Positions 12,112 through 13,240 of a stretch of DNA of 13,240 nt are shown here, in pieces. The position numbers were made by a program, and so were the translations under genes. Origin of the DNA: Thermococci archaeon (GTDB taxonomy: Archaea > Methanobacteriota_B > Thermococci > Thermococcales > Thermococcaceae); contig QMUE01000012.1 of the NCBI GenBank assembly GCA_003663535.1, positions 1 through 13,240 on the forward strand, written 5' to 3'. The notes beneath the pieces are model-generated. The model did no database searches. It saw only the letters and a program-made list of their open reading frames with translations, and was not told the origin of the DNA. Numbering within the stretch: position 1 is the stretch's first letter; each line of letters begins with the position of its first letter.

Positions 12112-12906
12112 TCAAGGTTTCTGCCCTTTCTCCCAGAGCTCGTTGAACTTCTCCCTGAAGATGTTTGCGACCCTAAAGTCCTTGATCCATACTTGAGGCT
12201 CGTAGCCAAAGACTCTAGCTGCCGGGTCCTCAAGGACAAAGAACACTTGATCACCAGTAACAGCCATTGGGACTTCAAGCTTGTCCACGACGCGAAGCTC
12301 CAGCTTTCCATCCTTGTAGTAATCATAAACTTTCGTCTTCTCAACAGCCTTGAGTATCTCTTTAGGAACAAGCACTTTCACAGCGAGGCCTTTATCGACC
12401 AGTCCCGTGATCTCTTTGGCCAAGTTGACGCTAATGTACCCGTTGTCGCCAAGTAGAAGTTCGCTCTCTGCCTCTTCGAACATTTCCTTCATTTTTACAA
12501 CCAAATTCTTTATTCCCCTAACAACCCACACTCTCTCAGCGCCGTACTTCGGAACTTCACTCTCCATCAAAGGAGCCATCATTTCGAGGAGTTCTTCTTT
12601 AGCCTTCTCCTTTGCCTCGAGCTCTTCTTTTGTTAGTTTCTTCCAATCCTCAATGTACTTTTCGAGGATTACCTTGGGGTGGACTGGTCTGTACTTGTTT
12701 TCTTTTCCGGGTTGACTCATTGCGAAGCCTTTCTTCTCCAAACTCCTCAGAGTGTCGTATGTTCTTGGCGCTGGGACTTCAGAAACACTCCCCAATTCTG
12801 CCGGCGTTAAAACTCCGAAGCCGACTAAAGCCACGTATGCTCTCGCTTCATATAAATTCAGGCCAAAGTGTTTTTGCAAGAGTTCTGTCATCTTCTCCGC
12901 CACCAT
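12112..12906 (-). CDS. TrmB-family DNA-binding protein, TrmBL2-like
   Basis: The 264-aa protein starts with a TrmB winged helix: FGLNLYEARAYVALVGFG, LTPAELGSVSEVPAPRTYDTLRSLEKKGF (recognition helix about 45-60) and QPGKENKYRPVHP as the wing. A helical linker (KEELEAKEKAKEELLEMM) follows, then an alpha/beta C-terminal domain. Length and sequence resemble Thermococcales TrmBL2, the abundant chromatin-like filament protein, which lacks the sugar-binding domain of full-length TrmB. ATG 12904-12906 has GGTGAT at 12911-12916; the in-frame ATG at 12925-12927 lies farther up without such a site. TTATAAATATTT (12942-12953) is a suitable TATA box. Whether this is the core trmBL2 or an element-borne paralogue cannot be settled here. 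Confidence 0.85.
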   Translation of the reverse strand: MVAEKMTELLQKHFGLNLYEARAYVALVGFGVLTPAELGSVSEVPAPRTYDTLRSLEKKGFAMSQPGKENKYRPVHPKVILEKYIEDWKKLTKEELEAKEKAKEELLEMMAPLMESEVPKYGAERVWVVRGIKNLVVKMKEMFEEAESELLLGDNGYISVNLAKEITGLVDKGLAVKVLVPKEILKAVEKTKVYDYYKDGKLELRVVDKLEVPMAVTGDQVFFVLEDPAARVFGYEPQVWIKDFRVANIFREKFNELWEKGQKP

Positions 12907-13240
12907 TTTTATCACCAAGGTCAGCATTTTTTGATAATAGGTTATAAATATTTAGGATTTTTATAGAGATAATTTTCCTACTCATTATGTAGACAATTTT
13001 AGTACTTTTCAGCGCCTACAACTATACTCACAACTCGATTCTAAAGACTTCAAACATAGTATTGTCTCCAAATTGAAATTTGTGTGGTTTTTGTAGGATA
13101 TATCAATTTTTTTGATATAGTCATTGGATTCAATTTCAGAATAATTGGTGGTTTGTAATAATCATGATTATTTATCGCTACAAGGGCATATTTCCAAAAA
13201 TTAGAAATATAGAAAGGTGGCCTCGCAGACAAGTTAACTC
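12907..13240. promoter_or_regulatory. Gene-free end region with three inverted repeats
   Basis: This AT-rich DNA holds the promoter of the TrmB-family gene (12942-12953) and three dyads: TATATCAA/TTGATATA (13099-13119), the 16-bp palindrome AATAATCATGATTATT (13157-13172), and ATATTTC/GAAATAT (13188-13210). AAAGGTGG at 13213-13220 could be a ribosome site for a gene beyond the window. No convincing gene lies inside. Confidence 0.45.

Noticed and set aside
12350..12947. Serine-rich plus-strand frames over the TrmB-family gene
   Set aside because: They are antisense shadows of a clear winged-helix protein.
1..13240. CRISPR array
   Set aside because: No regularly spaced repeats of 24-40 bp were seen. 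The only repeats are short pairs listed above.

Overview
The window looks like a piece of a moderately AT-rich Thermococcales (Thermococcus/Pyrococcus) chromosome. The support is archaeal ribosomal protein L40e, a PadR regulator, a DUF257 gene (a family I know only from Thermococcales), a TrmBL2-type protein, TATA-box promoters, T-tract terminators, and Shine-Dalgarno sequences of the GGAGGTGAT type. The assignment comes from reading alone; no search was run.

Left part (1-5705), chromosomal: tRNA-Cys(GCA); a zinc-ribbon threonine-synthase-like gene (-), divergent from a uridine/nucleoside phosphorylase (+); a DUF257 pseudogene (-) broken both by a frameshift and by a ~260 bp insertion; tRNA-Leu(UAA) (-), divergent from L40e (+); a PadR regulator (-) convergent with L40e; then a FUN14-domain membrane protein and a 447-aa polysaccharide-flippase-type membrane protein (+). 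The insertion in DUF257 has a TATA box, a left-end hairpin, several GNRA-capped hairpins and a right-end hairpin followed by TTCAC. It looks like a non-autonomous IS200/IS605 derivative that kept its omegaRNA-like module and lost tnpA and tnpB.

Right part (5706-13240), accessory: position 5737 begins a 3' half-copy of a tRNA-Arg(GCG) gene, running from the anticodon loop to CCA on the minus strand. Read on the plus strand it is in frame with the catalytic half of an SSV-type tyrosine integrase, Int(C). This is the left end of an integrated virus/plasmid. No second att copy, intact tRNA-Arg or Int(N) was found, so the right end probably lies beyond 13240. Downstream are a 373-aa unknown protein (+), a 487-aa protein with a nuclease-like fold and winged helices (-), two small unknown proteins of 85 and 59 aa (-), an RmuC-family membrane-anchored nuclease (+), and a TrmBL2-like DNA-binding protein (-).

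The cargo is rich in nuclease-like, DNA-binding and unknown proteins, and its intergenic regions carry palindromes and direct repeats. That suggests replication, regulation or defence functions, but no system can be named from the sequence alone. It is not proven that RmuC and the TrmBL2-like gene belong to the element rather than to the chromosome.
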